Source: JANMDU01 sp031376455 (GTDB taxonomy: Bacteria; Pseudomonadota; Gammaproteobacteria; Burkholderiales; Burkholderiaceae_C). Taken from it: a DNA stretch of 26,240 nt. Where the stretch lies: NCBI GenBank assembly GCA_031376455.1, contig JANMDU010000085.1, positions 1 to 26,240 of the forward strand, read 5' to 3'. Every line of letters starts with the position of its first letter. The stretch's first letter is position 1. Position numbers and translations under genes: made by a program. Under the pieces are notes generated by a model. The model had not been told where the DNA came from and searched no databases. It saw nothing but the letters and a program-made list of their open reading frames with translations. Shown one piece after another: positions 1 to 7,826 of this stretch.

Positions 1-363
1 CTCATCAAAGCCGGCACACCCGGGCCGTTTACCTTCATCTTGGAGGCGACTAAGCAAGTCCCGCGCCGCCTCTCGCACCCCAAGCGCCTAACGATTGGCC
101 TACGCGTGCCCGATCACCCAGCTCTACAAGCGCTTCTAGAGATTCACGGCGAGCCCTTGCTGGCCACGACGCTGATCCCGCCCGGAGAGATTGAGCCCTT
201 GAACGATCCAGATTCGATTCGCACCCGTTTTGAAAAATTAATTGCTTGCGTGATTGACGCTGGCGCCTGCCCCAGCGAGCCGACCACGGTGATTGATCTC
301 ACCGGAGATGCCCCTCAGATCGTGCGAGTCGGTCGGGGAGATCCCCTCGAACTAGGGATGTGA
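1..363 (+). CDS. YciO/Sua5/YrdC-family protein, 3' part only
   Basis: The window opens inside this reading frame, and 120 C-terminal residues are visible. The stretch GTPGPFTFILEATK followed by VPRRL, HPKR and TIGLRVP is typical of the YrdC-like RNA-binding/threonylcarbamoyl-AMP synthase fold, in particular the YciO branch. The KxR/SxN-type residues that bind ATP and tRNA would lie upstream and cannot be judged. Family members either make threonylcarbamoyl-AMP for tRNA t6A37 (TsaC/Sua5) or, in YciO, have a less settled role. The end of the protein carries a normal hydrophobic IDLTGDAPQIVRVG strand. The gene is followed by the M50 protease and trpS, an order I associate with Burkholderiales. 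The family is secure; the choice between YciO and TsaC is less so. Confidence 0.85.
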   Translation, partial: LIKAGTPGPFTFILEATKQVPRRLSHPKRLTIGLRVPDHPALQALLEIHGEPLLATTLIPPGEIEPLNDPDSIRTRFEKLIACVIDAGACPSEPTTVIDLTGDAPQIVRVGRGDPLELGM

Positions 364-433
364 TTTCAGGCCTATCTCCCATTCCTCGCCATTCCTCGCG
401 GCCAAAGACGGCATAAGTCTGAGACAATCCGTC

Positions 434-1102
434 GTGGACTTTAATAACATCATCCAGGCCGTTTTGGTCTACGCCCTGCCTGTGATCTTTGCGATCACAA
501 TTCACGAAGCCGCGCATGCCTATGCAGCGCTCTATTTTGGCGATAAAACAGCCTACAGCTTAGGCCGAGTGACGCTCAATCCTCTGAAGCACATCGACCC
601 GATTGGCACGATTGCGATGCCTTTGCTGCTGTACTTCGCGACCAATGGCAGCTTTTTGTTTGGTTACGCCAAGCCCGTGCCTGTGCATTTCAACGCTTTG
701 CGCAATCCGAGGCGAGATACCGTGTGGGTTGTTTTCGCAGGGCCAGCTTCCAACTTGATTCAAGCCTTACTTTGGGGCATCTTGTTTTATGCCCTTCAAA
801 TCATGGGTCTCGACGAAAAATTCTTTCTTTCTATGTGCAAAGCTGGCATGTTGGTCAACGTGGTGATGTTTGTTTTCAATCTGTTTCCTGTGCCACCGCT
901 TGACGGCGGGCGCATTGCGGTCGCATTGCTGCCTTACAAATTTTCTCAGCCGCTCTCACGCATCGAGCCTTATGGTTTCTTTATCGTGATGGCGCTGGTG
1001 ATCAGCGGTATTGCCAGTACGATCTGGATGCGCCCGTTGATGAGCCTCACCTACGGCTTGCTCGATATCGTGCTCACACCAGTTCGCATGCTCGCGAATT
1101 AA
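434..1102 (+). CDS. Site-2-protease-like M50 zinc metallopeptidase
   Basis: This is a 222-residue polytopic membrane protein that starts at GTG. Residues 24-28 are HEAAH, the HExxH zinc site, in the first hydrophobic segment. NLFPVPPLDGGR (149-160) supplies the third zinc ligand, Asp157, in a later membrane segment. The conserved FAGPASN turn lies at 101-107. The compact layout with no PDZ or CBS domain is the short YwhC/SREBP-type M50 branch common in bacteria, whose substrate is usually unknown. It probably cleaves peptide bonds within or near the membrane. Only 8 bases separate it from trpS, so co-transcription is likely. The ribosome site before the GTG is weak (GAGAC, 421-425), which leaves some doubt about the start. 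Confidence 0.9.
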   Translation: MDFNNIIQAVLVYALPVIFAITIHEAAHAYAALYFGDKTAYSLGRVTLNPLKHIDPIGTIAMPLLLYFATNGSFLFGYAKPVPVHFNALRNPRRDTVWVVFAGPASNLIQALLWGILFYALQIMGLDEKFFLSMCKAGMLVNVVMFVFNLFPVPPLDGGRIAVALLPYKFSQPLSRIEPYGFFIVMALVISGIASTIWMRPLMSLTYGLLDIVLTPVRMLAN

Positions 1103-1110
1103 TTTACACA

Positions 1111-2325
1111 ATGACAGATAAAAAACGCGACATGAAACGTGTCTTGTCCGGCATGCGCCCCACCGGTGCGCTGCATCTGGGCCATTACCACGGCGCTCTG
1201 AAAAACTGGGTCCGCTTGCAAAGTGAGATGGAATGCTTTTATTTCGTCGCCGATTGGCATGCGCTCACCACACATTACGAGAATCCCGATGTGATTGAAG
1301 CATCGGTCTATGAAATGGTGATCGACTGGCTCGCCACTGGCATTGATCCTGAGCAGTGCACGCTTTTCCTGCAAAGCCGCTTGCCAGAGCATGCCGAGCT
1401 ATTTACTCTGCTCGCTATGGGCACGCCAATTTCTTGGCTAGAACGCGTGCCGACTTACAAAGATCAGCAGCTCCAATTAAAAGACAAAGATCTGTCCACC
1501 TACGGTTTCTTGGGCTATCCGCTGCTGCAAGCCGCAGATATTCTCATTTACAAAGCGCATTACGTACCTGTCGGTGAAGATCAAGCCAGCCATGTCGAGC
1601 TCACGCGAGAAGCGGCCCGTCGGTTCAATGATCTCTATGGCCGCAGAAACAGCGACGGCGCGAGAATCGCTGCATTGCTCGAGACGCTGCCCAAAGACGA
1701 CGCGCGTTACATCAAAAGCATGGCCAAAAAACGTACCGAACAAGGCGACGACACGGTGTTGGCCAAGTTGCCCGGTTTTCTGGCCAAATTCGAAGGCATG
1801 AGCGCGGATGAGAGAGCCCTCCTCACTTCGCTGGTCTCGGGCAAAGGCAAAGCCGTGCTGATTGAGCCGGATGTGTTGCTAACAACCGCCTCCAAATTGC
1901 CTGGCCTCGATGGCCGCAAGATGAGCAAAAGCTACGGCAACGCGATAGGGATTCGCGAAGACGCCGCCAGCATCACGAAAAAAGTGCGAGAGATGCCTAC
2001 CGATCCCGCCCGCGTCAAGCTCACGGACAAAGGCGATCCTGTCAAATGCCCGGTCTGGCAGTTTCATTTGATCTATTCAAACGAGGAGCGCAGAGCTTGG
2101 GTCACGCAAGGCTGCACAACAGCGAGCATTGGGTGTATAGAATGTAAAAAAACAGTCAGCGATGCCATTTTGCTGGAACAACAACCGATGCTTGAGCGTG
2201 CCATGCCCTATGTCGCAAATCCCGCCCGTGTGCGAGAGATCATCGACAATGGTTGCAAAAAAGCGCAAGCTGTTGCTCAAGACACCATGGCTGATGTACG
2301 CAAAGCCATGGGTTTGAATTATTAA
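1111..2325 (+). CDS. trpS: Tryptophanyl-tRNA synthetase
   Basis: This cytoplasmic class Ic aminoacyl-tRNA synthetase charges tRNA-Trp. The ATP-binding HIGH motif appears as HLGH (22-25) and the KMSKS loop is intact at 270-274. At 404 residues it exceeds the roughly 330 residues of the E. coli enzyme. The extra length includes an insert of roughly residues 180-260 before KMSKS, a form I know from Burkholderiales. Four cysteines (313, 335, 342, 345) form C-x21-C-x6-C-x2-C, close to the iron-sulfur motif described for Thermotoga maritima TrpRS. A second possible start is Met8 (base 1132), which sits directly before KRVLSGMRPTG. Neither start has a convincing Shine-Dalgarno sequence. Confidence 0.97.
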   Translation: MTDKKRDMKRVLSGMRPTGALHLGHYHGALKNWVRLQSEMECFYFVADWHALTTHYENPDVIEASVYEMVIDWLATGIDPEQCTLFLQSRLPEHAELFTLLAMGTPISWLERVPTYKDQQLQLKDKDLSTYGFLGYPLLQAADILIYKAHYVPVGEDQASHVELTREAARRFNDLYGRRNSDGARIAALLETLPKDDARYIKSMAKKRTEQGDDTVLAKLPGFLAKFEGMSADERALLTSLVSGKGKAVLIEPDVLLTTASKLPGLDGRKMSKSYGNAIGIREDAASITKKVREMPTDPARVKLTDKGDPVKCPVWQFHLIYSNEERRAWVTQGCTTASIGCIECKKTVSDAILLEQQPMLERAMPYVANPARVREIIDNGCKKAQAVAQDTMADVRKAMGLNY

Positions 2326-2361
2326 ATGCTGGCATTAAACAGCCCGTTGTAGAAAGATGTT

Positions 2362-2952
2362 ATGAGGATTTTTGTCGTTGATGACCACCCCTTGATGCGT
2401 GAAGCTGTTGTGATGTTGTTCATGCGCATCGCACCGGAGGCCATCGTCGTAGAGTTTGATCGGTTAAGCCCTGTGGCGGCAAAGGCCGAAGAGATTGGCA
2501 CACCCGATCTGCTCTGCCTAGATTTAAAGCTGCCAGATACGTTCGGTGTATCAGGTGTACGTGAAATGCGTTTGTTGTTCCCACATGTGCCGATTGTCGT
2601 GCTCTCCGCCTCGCCCGCTGCAGATTTTGAAGAGCTGAGCATTGATGCAGGAGCCGATCTCTATTTAGAAAAATCTTCAGGCGCGACGCATCTCACGCAG
2701 GCTCTACGCGCCTTGGTAAGCCCGGATAGCGAAAGCCAAGACGGTAAGCCGCCCAGCACAGAGAAGCTGTCTCGTCGCCAACGCGAACTGCTCAAGCTTT
2801 TGGAGCGCGGCCTGAGCAACCGAGAGTTGGCTGAAATCATGGAGATCAGCGAGCACACCGTCAAAGTACATTTGTGGCGTTTGTTCCGTCGCTTGTCTGT
2901 AAAAAATCGTTCTCAAGCGGTTCATTGGGCTCGGTCGCGCGGTTTAAATTAA
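2362..2952 (+). CDS. NarL/LuxR-type response regulator
   Basis: This 196-residue two-domain regulator has an N-terminal receiver domain (about 1-118). It shows the acidic pair Asp7/Asp8, phosphoacceptor Asp54 (CLDLKLPD), Ser82 and Lys104. A LuxR-type helix-turn-helix follows at about 135-194, with LSRRQRELLKLLERGLSNRELAEIM and HTVKVHLWRLFRRL. It should bind DNA as a dimer when phosphorylated. A purine-rich AGAAAG at 2351-2356 serves as ribosome site. The gene faces the histidine kinase at 3007-4410 tail to tail, 54 bases apart, and that kinase is the obvious partner. Targets are not evident from the sequence. All canonical phosphorylation residues are present. Confidence 0.93.
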   Translation: MRIFVVDDHPLMREAVVMLFMRIAPEAIVVEFDRLSPVAAKAEEIGTPDLLCLDLKLPDTFGVSGVREMRLLFPHVPIVVLSASPAADFEELSIDAGADLYLEKSSGATHLTQALRALVSPDSESQDGKPPSTEKLSRRQRELLKLLERGLSNRELAEIMEISEHTVKVHLWRLFRRLSVKNRSQAVHWARSRGLN

Positions 2953-3006
2953 GTCCTTGTTTTTGCGATGCACTCAGTGCTCAATTTTTGGCCAGATTAT
3001 TTTAAG

Positions 3007-4410
3007 CTAAGCGCCCACCAAACTCAGCTCCAAGCGGCATCGCGTGCCTTTTCCCAGCGCAGAGCGTATTGAAACCGTATGACCCAAAGCGCGGCATAAG
3101 CGCTGCACGATAGCTAAGCCCAGCCCAAAACTGTCTGCCGTACCTTCATGTACAGGCGCCCGATAAAACTCTTTAAAGACATGAGGCAAGTGCTCTGCCG
3201 CGATACCGGTGCCGCTGTCAGAAATTTCAAGCCAAAGCTTGTTACCCACCACGCGCGCTGACAAAAGTACCCCGCCGTGTTCGGTATAGCGAATAGCGTT
3301 GGCGATCAGGTTTGCTGTGATGCGCCGAAGCTGTATGCGGTCGCTATGCACGCTTACTTTGGCAGTTTTTGTATTCAGAGAGAGCCCTTTGGCATCCGCA
3401 GCTGGCGCAAATTGCACAGCCATTTCTTCCATCAATGCATAAACATCCACTTCTTCCATGTTGATTTTTATCGCGCCCGACTCAATACGCGCAAAATCAA
3501 ACAGACTATTAAACAGCGTGTTGACTGAGTCCGTGGCGGCTAAGATTTTGGGAATCACGCTTGCCGCAAGCGCTGGCTCATTGCGTAGCCAATCGGCATA
3601 GAAAGCCAATGCGTGTACGGGCTGGCGTAGATCGTGCGCTGCACTGGCAAGCAAATTATTTTTCATTTGCACAGCCTCTGTCGCTGCTTGAGTTTGCTGA
3701 CGCAATGAGCGAATCAGCTGCTCATTGCCAAATTGTGCGTTGTAGCTGCTTCGCTGCAAGACATGCAAATGTTTGCCGATGTACAAAATCAAAACCCAAA
3801 ACAACGCGATCAGTAGCAAAAAGAGCCAAGTGGTGTTAGCTGGCGGCCGAGGCCATTGGAGTATGACGACCGCTGCAACAGCGACGAAAGCCGTACCGCA
3901 GAGCGCATGGGAAAACTGCTGCTGACAAGTGAGCCTAGCGGCCATGAGCGAAGCGCCAATCGTGCCCATCCCCACCAAGATCATGAGGCAAAGGTATTGA
4001 TTAACTGCGGGCGCCCGCTCAAAATGCAAAAACACCGGGAAGGCAAAGGCCGCTGCACTGGCAGGCCAACTCCAACCATGGCGTTTGAAAAATCCTGTGA
4101 TGTCCGGTAGAGCGCCGTCTGTAGCGCTCGCCTTATTGAGGTGCTCGAACGCCACCACCGTGAAATAGCGGTAGGACAAAAGTGCAGAAATGACCAAAGC
4201 CCAAATCCCCAAGCCAAGTGTGTTCACGTGGCCATAAAGAAGTGCAACGGTCAACACAATGACCAAAATACCTGAGCTCAATGTGGCATGGGCGTTGCGC
4301 ATGAAATCTTGCGCCAGTCGCAAATCTACCCAAATGTCGTGGCTGTCGACAGCCTGCTCGTCTTGCACGGCGGCCACGTAGTTATCAACAAATTGGGAAT
4401 CGGGCTGCAT
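3007..4410 (-). CDS. Membrane sensor histidine kinase
   Basis: This is a 467-residue kinase. Hydrophobic stretches at about 45-60, 68-86, 117-130, 138-158, 170-185 and 195-212 suggest about six membrane spans with little periplasmic loop. It therefore probably senses something in or at the membrane. A coiled linker leads to the dimerisation domain with His259 in ASAAHDLRQPVHAL. The HATPase domain has the N box around Asn371 (NLIANAIRYTE), G1 DSGTG (398-402) and G2 GLGL (429-432). The HDLRQP form of the H box is frequent in Burkholderiales kinases paired with LuxR-type regulators. It is convergent with the response regulator at 2362-2952. The ATG at 4408-4410 has no clear ribosome site. Confidence 0.92.
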   Translation of the reverse strand: MQPDSQFVDNYVAAVQDEQAVDSHDIWVDLRLAQDFMRNAHATLSSGILVIVLTVALLYGHVNTLGLGIWALVISALLSYRYFTVVAFEHLNKASATDGALPDITGFFKRHGWSWPASAAAFAFPVFLHFERAPAVNQYLCLMILVGMGTIGASLMAARLTCQQQFSHALCGTAFVAVAAVVILQWPRPPANTTWLFLLLIALFWVLILYIGKHLHVLQRSSYNAQFGNEQLIRSLRQQTQAATEAVQMKNNLLASAAHDLRQPVHALAFYADWLRNEPALAASVIPKILAATDSVNTLFNSLFDFARIESGAIKINMEEVDVYALMEEMAVQFAPAADAKGLSLNTKTAKVSVHSDRIQLRRITANLIANAIRYTEHGGVLLSARVVGNKLWLEISDSGTGIAAEHLPHVFKEFYRAPVHEGTADSFGLGLAIVQRLCRALGHTVSIRSALGKGTRCRLELSLVGA

Positions 4411-4467
4411 GAAGAGAATGTAGCAGGAAGGTACTGTTTACCAATACAGGGCGGGATGGGTAGACAC

Positions 4468-4495
4468 AAAAAAGCCACCCGAAGGTGGCTTTTTT
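4468..4495 (-). terminator. Rho-independent terminator of the tRNA-Ser gene
   Basis: A perfect 12-base inverted repeat, AAAAAAGCCACC / GGTGGCTTTTTT, encloses a 4-base loop. Read on the minus strand it ends in a run of T, five bases beyond the 3' end of the tRNA. It is also symmetrical enough to stop transcription on the + strand. It lies upstream of the histidine kinase start, so the tRNA transcript is insulated from that gene. Confidence 0.9.
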
Positions 4496-4500
4496 GTTTC

Positions 4501-4590
4501 TGGCGGAGAGGGCGGGATTCGAACCCGCGGAAAGTTTGACCCTTCGCACGCTTTCCAGGCGTGTGACTTAAACCGCTCATCCACCTCTCC
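4501..4590 (-). tRNA. tRNA-Ser(GGA)
   Basis: The minus strand folds into a full 90-base class II tRNA. The acceptor GGAGAGG pairs with CCTCTCC, then comes discriminator G and an encoded CCA (complement at 4501-4503). The anticodon stem CACGC/GCGTG holds the loop CTGGAAA, giving anticodon GGA (complement at 4554-4556), which reads UCC and UCU serine codons. A long variable arm with stem GAAGG/CTTTC and the T arm GCGGG-TTCGAAT-CCCGC are present. The long variable arm confirms the serine class. Confidence 0.97.
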
Positions 4591-4706
4591 TAAAAGCTGA
4601 CGATGTTGATAAGTCATATTGTAATCCAGAGCAATGCCTGCCTAGCGGCTACAACGCTCTCACACAGCGATAATGCATGCTATTGATTTGATACAAGGAT
4701 GTTTTG
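4591..4706. promoter_or_regulatory. Divergent intergenic region between tRNA-Ser and serC
   Basis: These 116 bases separate two divergently transcribed genes and must hold both promoters. On the + strand CGATAAT (4668-4674) is a plausible -10, but no good -35 lies 17 bases upstream. On the minus strand TATCAA and TACAAT are AT-rich -10 candidates, with TTGCTC 17 bases upstream of the former. No operator-like palindrome stands out. The serC ribosome site AAGGA is at 4695-4699. The promoter assignments are guesses; the region's role follows from the gene layout. Confidence 0.35.
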
Positions 4707-5789
4707 ATGTCTCGCGTTCATAATTTCAGTGCAGGTCCTGCGATGTTGCCGCAAGAAGTGTTGCAGCAGGCTTCTCAGGAGATGCTTGATTGGCATGGCA
4801 GCGGCATGAGCGTGATGGAGATGAGCCACCGGGGGCCAGAGTTTATTGGGATTTATGAGCGGGCGGTGGCGGATTTGCGCGCTCTGCTGACAATTCCTGA
4901 AAATTACAAAGTGATCTTCTTGCAAGGTGGCGGCTTGGGCGAAAACGCGATTGTGCCAATGAACATGCTGCGCGGCAAAACGGAGATCGATTTCGTCGTC
5001 ACCGGCACTTGGAGCGAGAAATCGGCGCAAGAAGCGGCGAAGTTTGCGACGGTGAATATTGCAGCGTCTTCCAAAGCAGATGGATTCACGCATATCCCAG
5101 AGGCCTCAAGCTGGAGCCTGAACTCTGCTGCAGCTTACTTGCACATTTGTCAGAACGAGACGATTGATGGCGTGGAGTTTGCTGGTGTGCCAGATATCGG
5201 AGATCAAATCTTGGTGAGCGATGTCTCTTCCATGATTCTCTCGCGACCGATGGATGTCTCAAAATATGGTCTGATTTTTGGCGGTGCACAGAAAAATATC
5301 GGGCCAGCGGGGCTAACGATTGTGATCGTGCGGGAAGATTTGCTGGGCGGTGCTTTGCCTTTCACGCCCGATGTGTTCAATTACGCGGTGCAGGGCAAAG
5401 CAGATTCGATGTACAACACACCGCCCACTTATGCGATCTACATTGCAGGATTGGTCTTTGAATGGCTAAAAAAGCGCGGAGGGCTCGCTGCCATGGAATC
5501 TCTCAATGCATCCAAGGCCACCCTGCTCTACAACGCGTTGGACGCTTCTCGCTTTTACCAAACCAAAGTGCAAAAAAACTTTCGATCGCGCATGAATGTG
5601 CCGTTTTTCTTGCCCGATGAAAAGCTTTATGCACCGTTTCTGAAGGGCGCAGATGAGCGCGGACTTTTGCAACTCAAAGGTCATCGCAGCGTGGGCGGCC
5701 TGCGGGCGAGTATTTACAACGCGATGCTGATCGAAGGCGTGCAGGCGCTGGTGGGCTATCTGGCTGAATTTGAAAAATCACATGGTTGA
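4707..5789 (+). CDS. serC: Phosphoserine aminotransferase
   Basis: This PLP enzyme converts 3-phosphohydroxypyruvate and glutamate to phosphoserine in serine synthesis. It also serves the equivalent step of pyridoxine synthesis in many bacteria. The 360-residue protein begins NFSAGPA (6-12). It has the LQGGG cofactor loop (72-76), and Lys196 in GGAQKNIGPAG is the Schiff-base lysine, at nearly the same position as in E. coli. HRSVGGLRASIYNA near the C-terminus is the phosphate/substrate segment. The ATG at 4707 is chosen over the TTG at 4704 because AAGGA (4695-4699) is well spaced from it. It is the first gene of a tight run with trpF, trpB, trpA and accD. Its product serine is the co-substrate of TrpB. 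Confidence 0.97.
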   Translation: MSRVHNFSAGPAMLPQEVLQQASQEMLDWHGSGMSVMEMSHRGPEFIGIYERAVADLRALLTIPENYKVIFLQGGGLGENAIVPMNMLRGKTEIDFVVTGTWSEKSAQEAAKFATVNIAASSKADGFTHIPEASSWSLNSAAAYLHICQNETIDGVEFAGVPDIGDQILVSDVSSMILSRPMDVSKYGLIFGGAQKNIGPAGLTIVIVREDLLGGALPFTPDVFNYAVQGKADSMYNTPPTYAIYIAGLVFEWLKKRGGLAAMESLNASKATLLYNALDASRFYQTKVQKNFRSRMNVPFFLPDEKLYAPFLKGADERGLLQLKGHRSVGGLRASIYNAMLIEGVQALVGYLAEFEKSHG

Positions 5790-5805
5790 AGTCACGGAAC
5801 AAAGC

Positions 5806-6513
5806 ATGAAGGCACGCCACCGCACCCGCATCAAAATCTGCGGCCTCACCCGCGAGCAAGACGTGGATGCGGCGGTGCATGCCGGCGCGGATGCCATCGG
5901 ATTCGTCTTGTACGCCAAGAGCCCGCGAGCGGTGAGCTATGCACGGGCCTGCGAACTGGCGGGGCGCTTGCCAGCATTCGTCACACCTGTCCTGCTGTAT
6001 GTCAATTCAGAAGCTACTGATTTAATAGCACTCCACGCAGTAAATACGCCGGCTAAACCTCGATTTGTCTTACAATTTCATGGTGATGAGAGCCCCGAGC
6101 AGTGCGCAGCGGCTCAAATGCCCTTCATGCGCGCTGCGCGTATCCCGCTTGGCGGCGAGGCAGGCTTTGACTTGGTAAAATTCTGCCAGGAATACCCCGC
6201 AGCCCAAGCGATTTTGGTCGATGCCCATGTGGATGGCTATGGCGGCGGTGGCAAGGCTTTTGATTGGACGGCAATACAGTGGTCACATCCACAAATAAAC
6301 GCAAGCTCTCGGATCGTTTTGTCTGGTGGGCTCTCAACAGCAAACATCGCCGCAGCGATTGAGCATGTGCGGCCTTGGGCCGTTGACGTAAGCTCGGGTG
6401 TTGAGGAGGTTGGTCCTGCTGGCGGGACGATAAAAGGCCTCAAAGACCCGAAAAAGATCATTGAATTCATCGCCGCCGTGCGCCACGCCGATGAGATCCT
6501 TTCCAAGAGTTAA
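5806..6513 (+). CDS. trpF: Phosphoribosylanthranilate isomerase
   Basis: This TIM-barrel enzyme isomerises N-(5-phosphoribosyl)anthranilate to CdRP, the third step of the tryptophan branch. KICGLTREQDV carries the catalytic Cys12. LQFHGDE (89-95), ILVDA with general acid Asp139, and LSGGL plus VDVSSGVEE near the end form the phosphate-binding strands. The ATG at 5806 is preferred, giving 235 residues. In-frame starts at 5782 (ATG) and 5770 (TTG) would overlap serC and lack a better ribosome site. Residues about 67-87, between LLYVN and VLQFHGDE, are some four residues longer than I expect. They coincide with a repeat-like DNA segment (6010-6067), suggesting a tolerated insertion. All catalytic residues remain. 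Confidence 0.95.
   Translation: MKARHRTRIKICGLTREQDVDAAVHAGADAIGFVLYAKSPRAVSYARACELAGRLPAFVTPVLLYVNSEATDLIALHAVNTPAKPRFVLQFHGDESPEQCAAAQMPFMRAARIPLGGEAGFDLVKFCQEYPAAQAILVDAHVDGYGGGGKAFDWTAIQWSHPQINASSRIVLSGGLSTANIAAAIEHVRPWAVDVSSGVEEVGPAGGTIKGLKDPKKIIEFIAAVRHADEILSKS
6010..6067 (+). repeat. Possible dispersed short repeat captured inside trpF
   Basis: The bases from GAAGCTACTGATTTAATAGC onward lie in the coding sequence of trpF. AATAGCACTCCACGCA (6024-6039) matches 15 of 16 bases of AATAGCACTCCGCGCA at 10192-10207, in the terminator-like hairpin after the LON gene. The combination of an AATAGC core with a preceding GAAGCTACT resembles, from memory, a short repeat scattered through Comamonadaceae genomes. 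The match inside the window is seen directly. The family assignment is recollection and is unproven. Confidence 0.4.
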
Positions 6514-6518
6514 ACCAA

Positions 6519-7826
6519 GTGAACACTGCAACCCAACTGGATTCGAAGCTGTACAGCTTCCCCGACGAAAACGGTCATTTTGGCAAATACGGCGGTAATT
6601 TCGTCTCTGAGACGCTTTCGCATGCGATTGAAGAGCTGAAAGCCGCTTACGCACATTACCAAAATGATCCTGAATTCGTTCGTGAATACAACTACGAGCT
6701 GGCGCATTTTGTAGGCAGGCCATCGCCGATTTATCACGCTGCCCGAATGAGCCGCGAAATGGGTGGCGCACAAATTTATTTGAAGCGCGAAGATCTGAAT
6801 CACACAGGCGCTCATAAGATCAATAACACCATTGGCCAAGCCCTGCTCGCCAAACGCATGGGTAAACCGCGCGTGATTGCCGAGACGGGCGCTGGCCAAC
6901 ACGGCGTGGCCACCGCCACGATTTGCGCACGATATGGGCTGGAATGTGTGGTTTACATGGGCTCAGTCGACGTGAAGCGCCAATCACCCAACGTGTATCG
7001 CATGAAGCTCTTGGGTGCATCTGTCGTGCCTGTGGAGTCAGGCAGCAAAACCTTGAAAGATGCGCTGAACGAAGCCATGCGAGATTGGGTGGCCAATGTA
7101 GACAACACCTTCTACATCATCGGCACAGTCGCCGGCCCGCATCCTTATCCGATGATGGTGCGCGATTTTCAGAGCATCATTGGCAAGGAATGCATTGAGC
7201 AGATGCCCAAACATTTGGGGCAAGCCGATAAGCAGCCCGATGCAGTCATCGCCTGCGTGGGCGGCGGCAGCAATGCGATGGGGATTTTTCATCCCTACAT
7301 TCCGTTTGAAAACACCCGCCTGATCGGCGTGGAAGCGGCCGGCGAAGGCTTGGACAGCGGCAAACACAGCGCCTCTATTCAGCGCGGCCAACCGGGCGTG
7401 TTGCACGGCAATCGAACGTATGTTTTGCAAGACGACAACGGTCAAATCATCGAGACGCATTCCATCAGCGCGGGCTTGGACTACCCAGGCGTAGGCCCCG
7501 AGCATGCATGGCTGTCTGACACGCGCCGCGCCGAATACGTGGGCATCACCGACAAAGAGGCGCTCGACGCGTTTCATTACCTCTGCCGCACCGAAGGTAT
7601 CATCGCCGCGCTGGAATCAAGCCACGCCGTAGCGCATGCGATGAAGATGGCAAAAACCATGCGAGCGGATCAATCGATTTTGGTGAATCTCTCAGGTCGT
7701 GGTGACAAAGACATTGGCACCGTAGCTGATCTTTCGGGCGCTGATTTTTACTGCCGTCCGTCGTGCAGAGGCGAAAGCGTCAAGGGTGGACAAAGTGGTG
7801 CTCAGGTGATGGAGTTCAAGCGATGA
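6519..7826 (+). CDS. trpB: Tryptophan synthase beta chain
   Basis: TrpB condenses indole, channelled from TrpA, with L-serine on PLP to give tryptophan. The 435-residue protein contains HTGAHKINN with Schiff-base Lys100 and the ETGAGQHG segment of the catalytic glutamate. GGGSNAMG forms the phosphate loop, and LSGRGDKD lies near the C-terminus. It is somewhat longer than the usual ~400 residues because of a C-terminal tail of about 25 residues after ADLSGAD. That tail reaches into the trpA ribosome site. The start is GTG, 5 bases after trpF. The stop overlaps the trpA start as ATGA, which indicates translational coupling of the two subunits. Confidence 0.97.
   Translation: MNTATQLDSKLYSFPDENGHFGKYGGNFVSETLSHAIEELKAAYAHYQNDPEFVREYNYELAHFVGRPSPIYHAARMSREMGGAQIYLKREDLNHTGAHKINNTIGQALLAKRMGKPRVIAETGAGQHGVATATICARYGLECVVYMGSVDVKRQSPNVYRMKLLGASVVPVESGSKTLKDALNEAMRDWVANVDNTFYIIGTVAGPHPYPMMVRDFQSIIGKECIEQMPKHLGQADKQPDAVIACVGGGSNAMGIFHPYIPFENTRLIGVEAAGEGLDSGKHSASIQRGQPGVLHGNRTYVLQDDNGQIIETHSISAGLDYPGVGPEHAWLSDTRRAEYVGITDKEALDAFHYLCRTEGIIAALESSHAVAHAMKMAKTMRADQSILVNLSGRGDKDIGTVADLSGADFYCRPSCRGESVKGGQSGAQVMEFKR

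Noticed and set aside
2970..2988. Hairpin GCAC-TCA-GTGC with T run between the convergent regulator and kinase
   Set aside because: A 4-base stem with a 3-base loop is too weak to call a terminator, although the position would suit one.
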